Assembly: GCA_018398815.1 (NCBI GenBank)
Contig: CM031616.1
Span: 29,250,893-29,314,892 of the forward strand
DNA length: 64,000 bases
Source: Conus ventricosus
Lineage: Eukaryota; Mollusca; Gastropoda; Neogastropoda; Conidae
Reading direction: 5' to 3'
The notes beneath the pieces are model-generated. The model saw only the letters and a program-made list of their open reading frames with translations, did not search any database and was not told the origin of the DNA. Made by a program: the position numbers and the translations under genes. Below are positions 10,086 to 21,050 of the stretch, piece by piece. The first letter of the stretch is position 1. The number at the start of each line of letters is the position of its first letter.

Positions 10086-11411
10086 ATGAATCACAATAAA
10101 TCAAATATGGCTCTTTCAAAAACAATCCCCCCCAAAAGGAAGAGGAAGGCGGCATCCCCTATTTCAGGGGAGCGTGATTCTGACAGCGATTCTGACACGG
10201 AGATACGACAGAGAACAGGTTTCTGGGCTTCCTGGCTCGTGGTGGAAGGGACGGAGCAGGAAAGACCCCTTTCAGCTCTGAGCCCTTTTGCTATTCAAAA
10301 GGGCTTTCAAGGCTTAGCAGGTGACCCTCAGTCCGTCAAAAGGTTGAGGAATGGATCGTTTTTAGTTCAGTGTCGATCAAGAAAACAATCTGAACAGCTG
10401 TTGAGGGCAACAAAATTAGTGGATAGGGAGATCAGGGTGACTCCCCATAAACAGTTAAATTCCTCAAAAGGTGTGATTCGCTGCAGAGATCTAGCGGGTG
10501 TCTCAGAGGCAGAAATAAAAACAGAAACTGGCGTCCCAGGGTGTGACGGAGGTGCGCAGGGTGACAGTCAAGAAAGGTGCAGAGAGAGTGGCCACCAACA
10601 CCCTCTTTCTGACCTTCTGCAACCCTGTGCTGCCTCCGGTCATCAAGGTTGGCTACCTGAACGTCCACGTTCAGCTGTATGTCCCGTCCCCGTTGAGATG
10701 CTTCAGGTGCCAGAGGTTTGGACATGTCAGAGACCGCTGTTCTGGGCAGGAGGTGTGCGTGTGTGCTGCAAGGCAACCCATGATGGGCCGTGCAAAGATC
10801 CGGCACATTGTGCTAACTGCGGTGGCGACCATCCCTCCTCTTCACGAAACTGCCCTCTTTGGATACAGGAATCCACTATCCAACGAATTAAAACTGAAAA
10901 GAAAATCTCCTTTTTTGAGGCCCGCAGACAGGTTGTGGGCAGTCAGACGCCCACAGCATCTTCATATGCTTCGGCCGTAAAGAAAGTATCCACTCGGTCA
11001 GTCTGCTGCCAGACTGATGAATTTATCTTTTCCAAGACACTGCAAGGAACAACAGTCAGCTCTGGTGGAAGCAGGTCCACCACCTCCCAACCTAAGGTGA
11101 CTGCCCCTGGTGGAGGCAAAAAATCCGCCACCCCTCAGACTGCCCAGCAGTCTACAACATCTGCTGCTGGGCAGATTAAAAAACCAGCACCCAAGCCTCG
11201 AACTCCTCTGTCCAGTGCCCGTGCGGGCAAGGGAGTTCCACCCAGTGTCGAGACGGTGGAGATGAGGAAGAAAACCTCCACCGTCTCCCAAATCCAGACC
11301 TTCTTCGCCTGTTGGCAGTCTGCCAGCAGGTCTGAAGAACAACATAATTCAGTGAAACTTCAAAATAAATTCACTCCATTAGAAGCAGACGTTGAGGAGG
11401 AGATGACCTGA
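10086..11411 (+). pseudogene. LINE ORF1, zinc-knuckle protein
   Basis: This Gag-like ORF1 protein would bind element RNA. It starts MNHNKSNMALSK, followed by a basic PKRKRK patch and an acidic DSDSDSD stretch. Two compensating frame changes, at about 10530 and about 10765, displace the middle. There another frame (10543-10800) carries RRVTVKKGAER, TNTLFLTFCNP and the knuckle CFRCQRFGHVRDRC. The main frame resumes with DPAHCANCGGDH and CPLW. The C-terminal third is Ser/Thr/Pro/Lys-rich. The frame ends at TGA 11409-11411, 27 bp before ORF2. Confidence 0.82.
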
Positions 11412-11438
11412 TTTCTCTCCTTTTCGCCCTCTGCAACC

Positions 11439-14400
11439 ATGGATAGTACAATATCCCATTGGAATATCCGTGGACTAAATTCCAACTTTGAGGAGTTACA
11501 GCTTCTGTGTCGATCTATAAAACCTTCTGTCATGGCTCTTCAGGAAACTCAAATTCAAAGCCAGAAGACCTTTACTCTTTCTGGCTTTAAATGTTCTTTC
11601 AAAACCTGCGCAACCATCCACGTTGGGACTGTCGGGCGGTGTTTGCCCTTCTCCTACACAAAACTCTGTTGTATAGTCCCGTCGCTCTGTCTACCTCCCT
11701 TCAGGCTGTAGCTGCGAGAGTCACGCTCCACAAGACTATGACAATCTGCTCTCTTTATTTACCTCCTTCTGTCCCGGTTTGTCGTCAGGACCTTGTCAGT
11801 CTGATAGGAGAACTTCCTCGACCTTTTTGCTGTTGGGTGACTTTAACGGTCACAATCCTCTTTGGGGTAGTGTGAGTACGTCACCCAGAGGTCTGCTAAT
11901 TGAGGATGTCCTTTCAGACTTGGATTTGTGCTGTCTGAATGACGGATCTGCAACTTACCTTCACTCTTCCTCAGGTTCACTTTCGTGTTTAGATTTGTCG
12001 GTTTGTGACCCCTCGCTGGTCCTGGACTATGAGTGGTCTGTCCATGACGATCTGCACGGAAGTGACCATTTCCCTGTCCTTCTACAACCTGTAATAACTG
12101 AACACGTCTCTGTCTCTCAACATCTAAATTATAAGAAAACAAACTGGGATCTATTTGCAGCCTCTATTTCTAAAGAATTCCAGGACACTGATTTTCTTCA
12201 GAGTCCGGATCCAGCAGAATCTCTGACTAACACTCTAATCAAATGTGCTAAGGCCTGTATTCCAGTGTCTTCCGATAAACTTCAAATGCAAAAACACCCT
12301 GGTTTGATTCAGACTGCCAACAAATTTCCAAAGTTTAGAAAACGGGCTCAGCGTCAGGTGTACCAACGACCTTCGGGTCCCAACGCTCGAGCCCATCAAA
12401 AACTCCGTGCTAAATCTAGACACACTTTAAAATCAGTAAACGTCGTCCTGGAGAAGCTTCTGCTCCAGGCTGACATCAAAAACTTCCAAGAAAAAAGTGT
12501 GGAACATCATTAAGAAAATCAAAGGGAAGAACACCTGTCCCACTGTGAACCATCTCAAGTTTTCGGATTCTTTAATAACAGAGAAGAAAGCAGTTGCTAA
12601 TCTGCTTGCTTCAACCATTGAAAAGAATTCCTCCTCTTCTAATAAATCAGTCACTTTTGTGAAACACAAAGCCCTAAAAGAAAAATCACCCTGCAACTTT
12701 TCATCCGACAACATGGAAGACTACAATCTTCCTTTCACATTAAACGAGCTGAAATCTGCCTTACTCTCTTGCAGCGATTCCTCTCCAGGTATAGATGACA
12801 TTCATTATCAACTATTGAAACATCTTCCGCAAGAAGGTCTGAACATCCTGTTACAGGTATACAACCACGTGTGGACTACAGGTTGCTTTCCACCCTCTTG
12901 GCGGACAGCCCTCATTATTCCCATCCCCAAACCTGGAAAAGATCTTTCTAATCCATCTAACTACCGTCCCATAGCTTTGACCAGCTGTGTCTGTAAATTG
13001 ATGGAAAAAATGGTCAATGCTAGGCTCATGTGGAAACTCGAAACCGATGGCCTTTTGGCGAAAGAACAGTGTGGTTTCCGCAAACATCGTAGTACAGTTG
13101 ACATTTGATTCGTCTGGAATCTACACTTAGGAACGCTTTTTTAAACAGACAGCACGCAGTGGCAATTTTCTTCGACTTGGAGAAGGCCTACGATACCACC
13201 TGGAAGTCGGGATACTTCATGATCTCCACGATCTGGGTTTTCGAGGTCATCTTCCGCTTTTTATTCAAAATTTTTTGGCAGAACGACAGTTTCAGGTCCG
13301 GGTTGGCACCACTCTCTCTGATGTCCACGAGCAGGAGTTGGGTGTTCCCCAGGGGAGCATACTGTCTCCTGCCCTCTTTAGTATTAAAATCAACAACATT
13401 GTGAAATCAGTTCAGCAGGGTTCAGACTGCTCATTGTTTGTGGATGATTTTGCCGTCTACGCAACTGGAAGCCTGTACCCGAGTGTCCAGCGCAGGCTCC
13501 AGCTTTGCGTAGATAAAATCCATCGGTGGGGCGGATGAAAACGGTTTCACCTTTTCTGCTACAAAAACCCAGTGTATCACTCCATAATTTCCGTCAGTTT
13601 TTTCCAGATCCGGAACTTCAAGTAGGGAAATCTCCCATTCCAGCTGTTAAAGAGGCCAAATTTCTGGGAGTCCATTTTTGACCAAAAACTTAACTTTCTC
13701 AGCCATATTAAAAACCTCAAAACTGCTTGCCAAAAGGCACTGAATATTCTGCGGGTCGTAGCACACACCGACTGGGGCGCTGATAAGAAAACTTTGTTGC
13801 ACCTCTACAGAGCCCTGGTCCGTTCTAAACTGGACTACGGTTGTGCTGTGTACGGCTCCGCAAGATCATCTTACCTCAAACTCTTGGACCCTATCCACCA
13901 TCAAGGGCTTCGTCTCTGTCTTGGAGCGTTCCGCACCACCCCTGTGTACAGCCTGTACGCAGAGGCAGGTGAACCTTCACTGTTCAATCGCAGGCTGAAA
14001 CTGTCTTTGAATTATTATATCCGACTGTTCTCAGAACCACAGAATCCTGCCTATGACTGTGTTTTTGACCCTCCGTTCCAAAGTAAGTTTAAAAATAACC
14101 CGAAATGTATTCCACCGTTTGGGCTTCGTATGCAGCCTCACGTGCGGAATGCAGGTATAGACCTGGGAGTAGTTTCCGATTTTTCCAAGTTTCCGGATCA
14201 ACCTCCATGGACCTTTTTCACACCAGAGATTCGTTTTGATCTCGCAGCTTTCCGTAAGGAGTCTACCAGCTCTCTGGCATACAAGGCTTTGTATGCCGAG
14301 CTCTGTTCTAAATTCCCATCCTATCAAAAAGTTTTCACTGACGGTTCCAAGTCTGAGGATGGAGTGGCCTGTGCAGCCTACTGCCCTGGGGCTCCTTCTC

Positions 14401-15084
14401 AGATACTGTTGGAACATATCCATTCCGATGCTTCTGTCTATTCTGCTGAACTTACTGCTCTGGTACTGGCTTTGAAGATAATCTCACATTCTTCAAAGAG
14501 GGACTTTCTGGTTCTGTCGGATTCGCTGTCAGCTTTGGAAGCCATAGCTGGCCGCAACCTTCAGCATCCAGAACTTTTGCATTCTTTGAACTTTTTAGCA
14601 AGTTGAAAGCGGACGGTTACAACATTACTCTTGCTTGGGTTCCTGGTCATGTTGGCATCGGCGGAACGAAATGGTTTGATCGTTTAGCCAAGAACGCCAC
14701 AAGAGAGAAACTGTCCAACATTTATATCCCTGTTCAGATGTGAAACCCAAAATTAACGATTATGTGAGAGACCTCTGGCAGGAGGATTGGAACACACAGA
14801 CGAGTAACAAACTCTTTCAGATCCGTCCAAACCTTAAGGACTTCCTCCCATCCACGTCGGGAGGTCGTAAAGAGGAAACGGTTCTGTGCCGGCTGCACAC
14901 CGGCCATTCGTATTTTACCCATTCCTACCTTTTAAAGAGTGAAGAAGCTCCGTGGTGCATTCCATGTCATGCGCCACTCACAATGAAACATGTTCTTTTA
15001 GAGTGTTGGGACTTGCACGATGTGAGACACAAAACATTTTACGGCGGAGTCCATGAAGATCCTGTTCAGGGATGTTCCGCCTGA
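11439..15084 (+). pseudogene. LINE ORF2: endonuclease, RT, RNase H
   Basis: The start codon lies in the context ACCATGG. The endonuclease begins HWNIRGLNSN and contains ALQETQ, LLLGDFNGHNPLWG and SDHFPV (to about 12,090). The RT includes NYRPIALTS, GFRKHRS, FFDLEKAYD and the FVDD box near 13,440. Thumb-like DYGCAVYGSA follows. RNase H at about 14,330-14,700 shows FTDGSK, SAELTAL and SDSLSAL. The C-terminus (about 14,880-15,050) has CRLHTGHS, CIPC and LLEC. Frame changes at about 11,600, 11,780, 12,500, 13,105, 13,270, 13,540 and 14,610 make it non-functional as written. Confidence 0.85.
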
Positions 15085-15328
15085 TGTGATCCTCGAGTTT
15101 TTGAGAGAGATTAACATTTTTCATCTGATTTAAGATTTTACGGCAGAAAGATTTTAACAAAGTTTCTGGTGCGTTTGTAGACGATGTCATTTAACAAGAT
15201 GTGTGAAAGGTTGGATTTTTTTTTTTTTTTTTTTTTTTAAATGACTGGTGCGTTGATTTTAACGTGGTGACAGCCCTGATATGGCCCTCTGCGGTCGGCT
15301 GGGCTATAAGCAACATTATCTTATCTTA
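15085..15328 (+). other. LINE 3' UTR and TTATC tail
   Basis: A T run lies at about 15219-15238, followed by CTGCGGTCGGCTGGGCTATA and a tail of three TTATC units before the target duplication. Confidence 0.75.
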
Positions 15329-15343
15329 TCTTACCGGGTTGTT
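15329..15343 (+). repeat. LINE target-site duplication, right copy
   Basis: Exact copy of TCTTACCGGGTTGTT from 9359-9373. It marks where the LTR-element leader resumes. Confidence 0.85.
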
Positions 15344-15409
15344 GAGTACAGGGGGGTGTATCGGACGCTAGTGTTTTTTTTTTCCTTTCCTCTCTCCGGA
15401 TCCCGTCTG

Positions 15410-15597
15410 CTAGGTTTTTGTTTTGTTTTTTTTTTTCGGCCAGCCCCCGCACTGTTGCTCGTGCTGTAGAGCGCGGTTGTTGCCAGAGTGGGGGCAGCGG
15501 ACATAGTTTTTGTTTCGTTTTTTTTTCGGTGAGCCCCACCGCACTGTTGCTCGTGCTGGAGAGCGCGGTGTTGCCAGAGTGGGAGCAGCCGGAAACT
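15410..15597 (+). repeat. ~90-bp direct repeat in LTR-element leader
   Basis: Two units carry GCACTGTTGCTCGTGCTG, GAGCGCGGT and GTTGCCAGAGTGGG in order after a T-rich stretch. They lie just upstream of gag. Confidence 0.75.
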
Positions 15598-15720
15598 TGT
15601 CCGTACACACGCACACACACACATACACACATATACACACGCCCCTAAAATATTTGTTTTTTTTTCTCTAGTGGAATTGTTTTTTCCCCTGTATTTGGAA
15701 AACTGTAGGATATTGTTGTC

Positions 15721-17200
15721 ATGGCGACGTCCGGCGCTGGTGGTATGGCGACGCGGGCGTCGAAGAAGAAGGGTATTCAAAATGTTACTGTAGTCCCTAC
15801 TATTAGTACCAGTATCTTCGACTACGGTAACTTCTACCTATTCCAGTGCTGTAGCAGGTAGCCCAGTGAGTACTTTTACTACCTCTTCGCTGGGGGTCTC
15901 CCTGTCGAGGACCCCGACTGGCACTTCCGCTCGGAAGCGTCAGAGTATAGCGAAGCAACTGTGGGCTTCTGTTGAGTCGCAGAGACCGAAACCTTCTCCT
16001 CTCCAGGCTTCCCCTCGTAGGGGCATGCCCCAGAAGACTTTCCTTATGGGAAAGTCGAGACCCAAGGGACGGGTCAGACGGATCATCCTCCGGGTCGGGA
16101 TGTGGTGAAACCCGCTCAGGATATCACCTCTGTCCTTCTGTTTCTGGAGCGGCAGCGTAGTGAAGAGGCTGCTAGGCAGGAAGCTCTGCGTAGGGAAGAG
16201 GTTGCTAGGCAGGAAGCTCTGCGTAGGGAAGAGGTTGCTAGGCAGGAAGCTCTTCGTAGGGAAGAGGCAAAGCTCCGTCGGGAAGAGTTGGGATCAACGT
16301 AGAGAGGAGGCTGCTAGGCAGGAGGCTCTGCGCAGAGAGGAGACTGACAGACGGAAATTATGCATAAGGAAGAGGCTATTCAGCGTAGAGAGGAGGCTGC
16401 TAAGAGGAGGCTCAGCGTAGGGAGGAGGCTGCCAGACAGGAGGATCGGCGTAGGGAAGAGGCTGATCAGCGTAGGGAGGAGGCTGCCCTCCGTAGGGAAG
16501 AACTAGACAGGATGGAGGCTCTGCGTAGGGAGGAGATGGAACAACTTCTTTCGCGGTCTCCCGCATCTGTAAGTCAGGGGGTTAATCACCAGGCAGGTGA
16601 TAGAGTTAGAGGCCCAAAGTTAAAGCTTCCAGAGTTAGACCTAGTGAGGACATTGACATGTTCTTAGAGCATTTCGACAAGGTTGCTTGTTCATACCATT
16701 GTCTGAGGAGCAAAAGGCTATGCACCTTTTTTCTGGATTATCTGGTGCTGCAAGGGAGTGTGTGCTCACTCTAAATGAAGGTGCGTCTTATGCAGACATG
16801 CAGTTGGCTCTGCGTAAGCGTTTCCACCTTACCCCAGAGACGTACAGGAGGAAGTTCAGGTCCATGAAGAAGAATAATGACGAGACCTTCGTGCAGTTTG
16901 GTGTAGGCTGCGCAAGACGCTAGGGTACTGGCGTCAGTTAGCTAAGTTGGAGCTGGAGGATCTGATCCTCATTGAACAGCTCACCAACACTGTGTCCCCA
17001 GGGTTGAGGATCCGGATAGGCGAGACAGCACCTCAGGATTTCGCGGCTGCGATTCACACAGCTGAGGTGTTTGCTGAGCTCGCAGGGCTTATGGGCATCG
17101 CCCAGATACGGAGAGGAAGCCTCCACAGGATTTAGTAGCAATAAGGTGCCGACAACTGCTAGTGGGGTGAACAAGGCAAGGCAGTTCATCGGGGATTTCA
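15721..17200 (+). pseudogene. LTR-element gag remnant
   Basis: A Gag-type structural protein starts at ATG 15721 (MATSGAGGMATRASKKKG) and soon goes out of frame. A charged repeat segment (16160-16550) is built on the 11-residue unit EEVARQEALRR. A capsid-like region from about 16,620 has LPELDL, then EQKAMHLFSGLSGAA, ALRKRFHLTPE and YRRKFRSMKK, and LILIEQLTNTV in a further frame. That pattern is typical of metazoan gypsy Gag. At least five frame changes are present. No zinc knuckle is visible. Confidence 0.72.
16160..16550 (+). repeat. 33-bp coding repeats (11-residue coiled-coil unit)
   Basis: The first three units, to about 16265, are nearly identical. Later ones are degenerate with indels. 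Glu/Arg-rich hendecads of this kind are expected to form a coiled coil, which would place multimerisation in the N-terminal part of Gag. Confidence 0.75.
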
Positions 17201-17219
17201 GCGCCCCGACTGTGTTTTC

Positions 17220-17700
17220 GTTGTGGTCGTCCTGGCCACATCAGGAAAGATTGACCTAGAGCCGCTGGTAGTCATGGGGCTAGTCCTCTCCAGCATCCTC
17301 GCGCCTCGGCTAACGTGGGGTCCATCAAGCTTCTGGTGGTACAGAGTGTCCAGTGTTTCTTTCTGTTGTTGGTTCATCCTTGGTCGACACCATCAGGATT
17401 CGGGAGCATCAACACTCTTTGTGGATAAGGATTTAGTTTCCCCTAAGGCCCGGCGGGGCGCCAGTTACGATGTGTGCGGGTTGGAGGCTGGTTTTACCTC
17501 CACCCGTCCTTCAGTACTCGTTTCTATCTCCACCCCTACTTCTGTGGCGAAGTATGGGCCATCGCGGTTGGAGCGACCTCTGTATTCCCTTATCATAGGG
17601 AATACTATCACCTTCGCGGACGGACGCAGTCAGTCCGTGTTACGGATTTGCCCGTACAGGCGTGTGGGGAGTCACCACACGCGCCAAAGCTAAGAAGCAG
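17220..17700 (+). pseudogene. LTR-element protease region remnant
   Basis: Pieces such as DKDLVSPKARRGAS and LIIGNTITFADGRS resemble the region around and after a retropepsin domain. They are followed by GVTTRAKAKKQEQE, a spacer typical of this family. I cannot find a clear D-S/T-G active-site triad. The frame shifts several times, so the call rests on position and flanking motifs. Confidence 0.5.
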
Positions 17701-18342
17701 GAACAGGAATTGCGTCCCGTTCTTCAGCCGATCTCTGACGAGGTTCTGGCAAGGGCCGATCCTGCTAGCATTATCCGTCTTCAGGCCAGGGACTTGGATG
17801 TCCAACGCCTACGACACTTGTGGATCGTCCCGCTCAGTCTGCCCGACACGCCAAGGTGAGCTTCAAGCTCCACAAGGGGATCCTCTTTAGGGTTTTCACT
17901 CGGGCAGATCGTGTGGCCAAGCAGCTTGTTGTTCCCCAAAGCTTGAGAGAGTCTGTTCTCCGGCAGGCCCACGATTCCCCCATGGCAGGTCATATGGGCT
18001 CCAAGCGGACTCTCGAGCGAGTCAGACAGGACTTCTTTTGGCCAGGGATGACTACGCAGGTTAGGCAGTACTGCCGCAGTTGCGATGTCTGCCAACGGAC
18101 AACGCTAAGGGTCGCTTGAAGCGTGTTCCCCTAGGATCAGTGCCACTGGTTGGGGAACCATTCAGCAAGGTTGGGGTCGACCTGGTGGGGCCCATTAAGC
18201 CACCATCCGATCGCGGTCACCGCTACATCTCGGTAGTGGTTAGAATCTGCGAGTCGATACCCAGAGGCTGTCCCGCTTAGGACTATCGATGCCCCTACTG
18301 TTGCTGAATCTCTCAGGCAGATTTGGACGCGCACCGGCGTGC
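17701..18342 (+). pseudogene. LTR-element integrase: zinc domain and start of core
   Basis: The H2C2 zinc-binding domain is clear at about 17,860-18,105: ILFRVFTRAD, QAHDSPMAGHMGSKRT, FFWPGM and CRSCDVCQRT. After a frame change, the catalytic core begins with FSKVGVDLVGPI (first catalytic Asp) and GHRYISVVV, and reaches AESLRQIWTRTGVP. It then breaks off at about 18342, before the second Asp and Glu of the DDE triad. Confidence 0.8.
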
Positions 18343-18540
18343 CCAAGAAGAAGTACGGCCGGAAGTTTGTACTGGAGAGCGATCATCATCCTCTCCAGTG
18401 CCTGGACCGGATCCGGCCAGTCAGTCGTCGACTCATGAGTTAGGCAGTGAAACTGCAGTCATGCGTTCACTTTCCGTCATATCAAGGGTTCCTGTAATAC
18501 GGATGCTGACTATCTTAGCCGAGCTCCGTAGTTAGCATAT
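18343..18540 (+). pseudogene. LTR-element RNase H C-terminal scrap
   Basis: KKYGRKFVLESDHHPLQCLD followed by RRLM matches the end of gypsy RNase H, the TDHQPL-type segment. It then runs through SYQG-type sequence with stops. It follows the integrase scrap directly, so the intervening integrase and RT have been deleted. Confidence 0.7.
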
Positions 18541-18873
18541 TGGAAAATCAGTCAGAGGGACACCTCCCCTCAACCAGGGTTATATCCCTTTTTGGTCTCT
18601 GTATCAGGTGTAGTGACAGTTGTCACTTCAGTGATGTTAACGATAGTGAATCACCAATGGTTCGGATTGTTACTTTCATGGTTGGAAGGTTTGCTTAGTT
18701 GTTTGATAAATGTAGTATTATGTATTTCCCTGTGTGATTCTATCGTGGAATGTTTGTATTGGATTCATCGTACTCTGTCGATCACAGAGAGTTGGGTTCG
18801 GTCCCATTGTTGTGAAGTTGCACATGCGACGAGGTTCAAAGGAGCACTGTATCTCAGAGAAACAGATGCTTTT
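18541..18873 (+). other. LTR-element 3' untranslated region
   Basis: Non-coding stretch between the RNase H scrap and the purine tract. No envelope-like frame is visible. Confidence 0.6.
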
Positions 18874-18883
18874 AGAAGGGGGG
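18874..18883 (+). promoter_or_regulatory. Polypurine tract
   Basis: AGAAGGGGGG lies two bases before the 3' LTR, the usual site of plus-strand priming. Confidence 0.75.
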
Positions 18884-18885
18884 TT

Positions 18886-20473
18886 TGTCACGAGTTTGTC
18901 ACGAGGCCTACGACGTTCGACCCACCCAGGGTGGCGGAATTACTTATTTGTTTATTGTCGTTGCTGTTGTCGTGTACCCGTCCCTTAGTGTGGCTTGTGG
19001 TGCGGTTGCACCTTGGTATAGTTCAGCTCAACTTCGGTTTGCTTTCTCTCTCTCTCTCTCTCTAATTCCACCGCCCGTGCTATTCATCCTGCAAGTTCAC
19101 GGGTGGCCGGTACCTTTCTCTTGAACTTTCTGTCTATCGGCCTCTCGCCTGTCTTTTTACCCGTCGCACGTGCTTAGTTTTTTTTAGTTTGAAGTATGCT
19201 CACTCTGTGACGCAGCATGGCATGTTGGCCGCCATTGCTGGGGGAGGTTAGCTCTTCACTCGAGCGGAAGATGTCTCTGGGAGCGCCTGCTCCAGTCTCG
19301 GTTCCTTACCGTATCATCGAGAGTACAGTCAGTACTTTCAATTCCTGCAGTCGGCCTGTAGGAGAGGGACATCGCTTCTTCTGTTTCCGCATCTTCGCCT
19401 CTGTCCTCTCGACTGGACAGAGGGTAGAGAGAGTCCTCTGACCCGCCTCTTCGGGGTCACCCACGGGTAGCTGGTAAGCATCAGTTTCGTGGTCTGTTTG
19501 TTTTGATTTGTTGTTGTTAGCCGGCTTAGTCTTCGCTTTTGCGCAATTTTCTTTTGTTTTCGAAATTGTAAGAGAAATATTGTGTGAGACCTTTTCTCTG
19601 GTTAATTCCATCTTTAACCTGGCCATTCTAAATTATTTCCAAAATTCTTTCTCCTGTTTATGTATCTGGTGATGCGGTAGTCGGTGGGGAAGGGAGAGAA
19701 CCTGGTGATTCAGGGTTGGAACTTGCTTGGTCTCGCTCGTCCGCCCCTGTCACATTCGCCGGACTTTTATCCTTCGGCCACCGTCTGTTTGTGTGTGCAA
19801 GGAGAGCGAGTTTTATGTTCACGAGCGTGCGTGCGCATGATTTGTCGTTCGGATGCGTGGTTGGAGATTTGTGTTATTTTGAAATGTGTTTATAAAATGT
19901 GACAGTTGTGCCATTGAATTATTATTTGCAAATGTGGTGGCAGTTATTAAGCGATGGTCGCTGTGTTTGATTTATTTCCTAAGGAAGGAAAACGTTAAGC
20001 GTGAGTGAGAGAAGGGTGAAGATAATTCATATTTGTTTTATAACCTGTTGATTTAATGCAGTCTTTTACCTGCATCGTGTGAGAAGACTTGAGTCAATGG
20101 GTTTACTGTGTGCGTACTTGAATACACTTCCCTCGCCCATCATGCGAGTGGCTGTTAAGACTTGACAGCAATGGTCAGACGGTACTGACGGCAGGGTTCC
20201 AGTACCCTTCTTCCTTCCTCCTTCCTTCTTCTTTTCCTCCTCTCCGACTCTCCTCCCAGCTACGTCCTTCCCCCCTCCCGGGGGCTTCACCTGGAGCACG
20301 AACTGGATGGTGCCACGTGCTGGTCGAGGCCACGTTCTGGCTGAGACCACGGACGAGATGGTGCCACGCGCTGGTCGAGGCCACGCCTTGGTCGGGACCG
20401 TGGACTGCTAGGGGAGCCCGCCGTCTCGACTGGCCGGCCTGGACCCCCGTCCAGGACCTCCAGTAACAGCTAC

Positions 20474-20506
<33 letters not shown>

Positions 20507-21045
20507 ACACGCTCTTCACTGCCCGCTTGGGAGTCGAGGGTGTCGGCTTTGGGCGACTCTCTGCGAGAACCAACCCGGCTCGGAGCACCTAGTGCGACAG
20601 GGTGCTCCCTGCGGACTTGACAGGGGCAGGGATGTGGACGCACTCCGTGGTGTGAGAAAGGGTCAATACTGGAAATATTTCTTTATAATTGTGTACATGT
20701 CATATGTGCTGGAATGCTGTAATTGTGATTGTGTACGTCGTATGGTGAAATATTTATTTATAATCGTGCATGTTGTGGGTGTGGGAGTGCTTGATTGCGA
20801 TTGTGCATGTTGTGTGCGTTGGAGTGCTTGATCGTGATTGTGCATGTTGTGTGCGTTGGAGTGCTTTATTGTGATCGTGCATGGTGCGTGTGTTGGAATG
20901 TTTATTTTGCTGGTGTGAATAAATGGGGTGTTGTATCGTAATCTTTATTGTGTGGTCTCTTGCGGAGCGTGTGAGGTCAGTCACTCCCTTCACTCCCACC
21001 TAGACCGATCCTGTCAGGGCAGACCTCCAGGGGTCGGTCGTGACA
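18886..21045 (+). repeat. 3' LTR (2,160 bp)
   Basis: Direct copy of 6798-8967 with the same TGTCACGAG start and CGTGACA end, including the poly-C tract (about 20476-20503) and AATAAA (20918-20923). It is followed at once by the ATCAG duplication. Confidence 0.92.
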
Positions 21046-21050
21046 ATCAG
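21046..21050 (+). repeat. Target-site duplication, right copy
   Basis: ATCAG matches 6793-6797. Sequence to its right (TTTGAACACAG) continues the tandem-array unit that was interrupted. Confidence 0.85.

Larger units (their letters stand above)
9374..15328 (+). mobile_element. I/Nimb-like LINE nested in the LTR element
   Basis: This non-LTR retrotransposon of about 5.95 kb is flanked by a 15-bp duplication. ORF1 (10086-11411) encodes a nucleic-acid-binding protein with cysteine knuckles. ORF2 (11439 to about 15084) has an endonuclease, a reverse transcriptase with FVDD, an RNase H and a C-terminal cysteine motif. The 3' end is a short TTATC repeat. RNase H in ORF2 places it in the I group (I, Nimb, Ingi and relatives). 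Nimb is my best guess. ORF2 is broken by frameshifts but the layout is complete. Confidence 0.88.
6798..21045 (+). mobile_element. LTR retrotransposon, Ty3/gypsy-type, Gmr1-like order, deleted
   Basis: The two LTRs start TGTCACGAG and end CGTGACA. The element is flanked by the 5-bp target duplication ATCAG (6793-6797 and 21046-21050). It has a primer-binding site at 8972-8989 and a purine tract at 18874-18883. Internal coding is frameshifted: gag, protease remnant, integrase zinc domain and start of the integrase core, then directly a scrap of RNase H. Most of the core and the reverse transcriptase are missing. Integrase before RNase H is the order of Gmr1-like elements, the reverse of ordinary gypsy. 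A 5.97-kb LINE is inserted in the leader. Without it the element is about 8.3 kb. It cannot be autonomous as written. Confidence 0.88.

Noticed and set aside
15321..15780. 149-codon - strand frame rich in Cys, Val and Lys
   Set aside because: Antisense of T-rich and CA-rich leader repeats of the LTR element.
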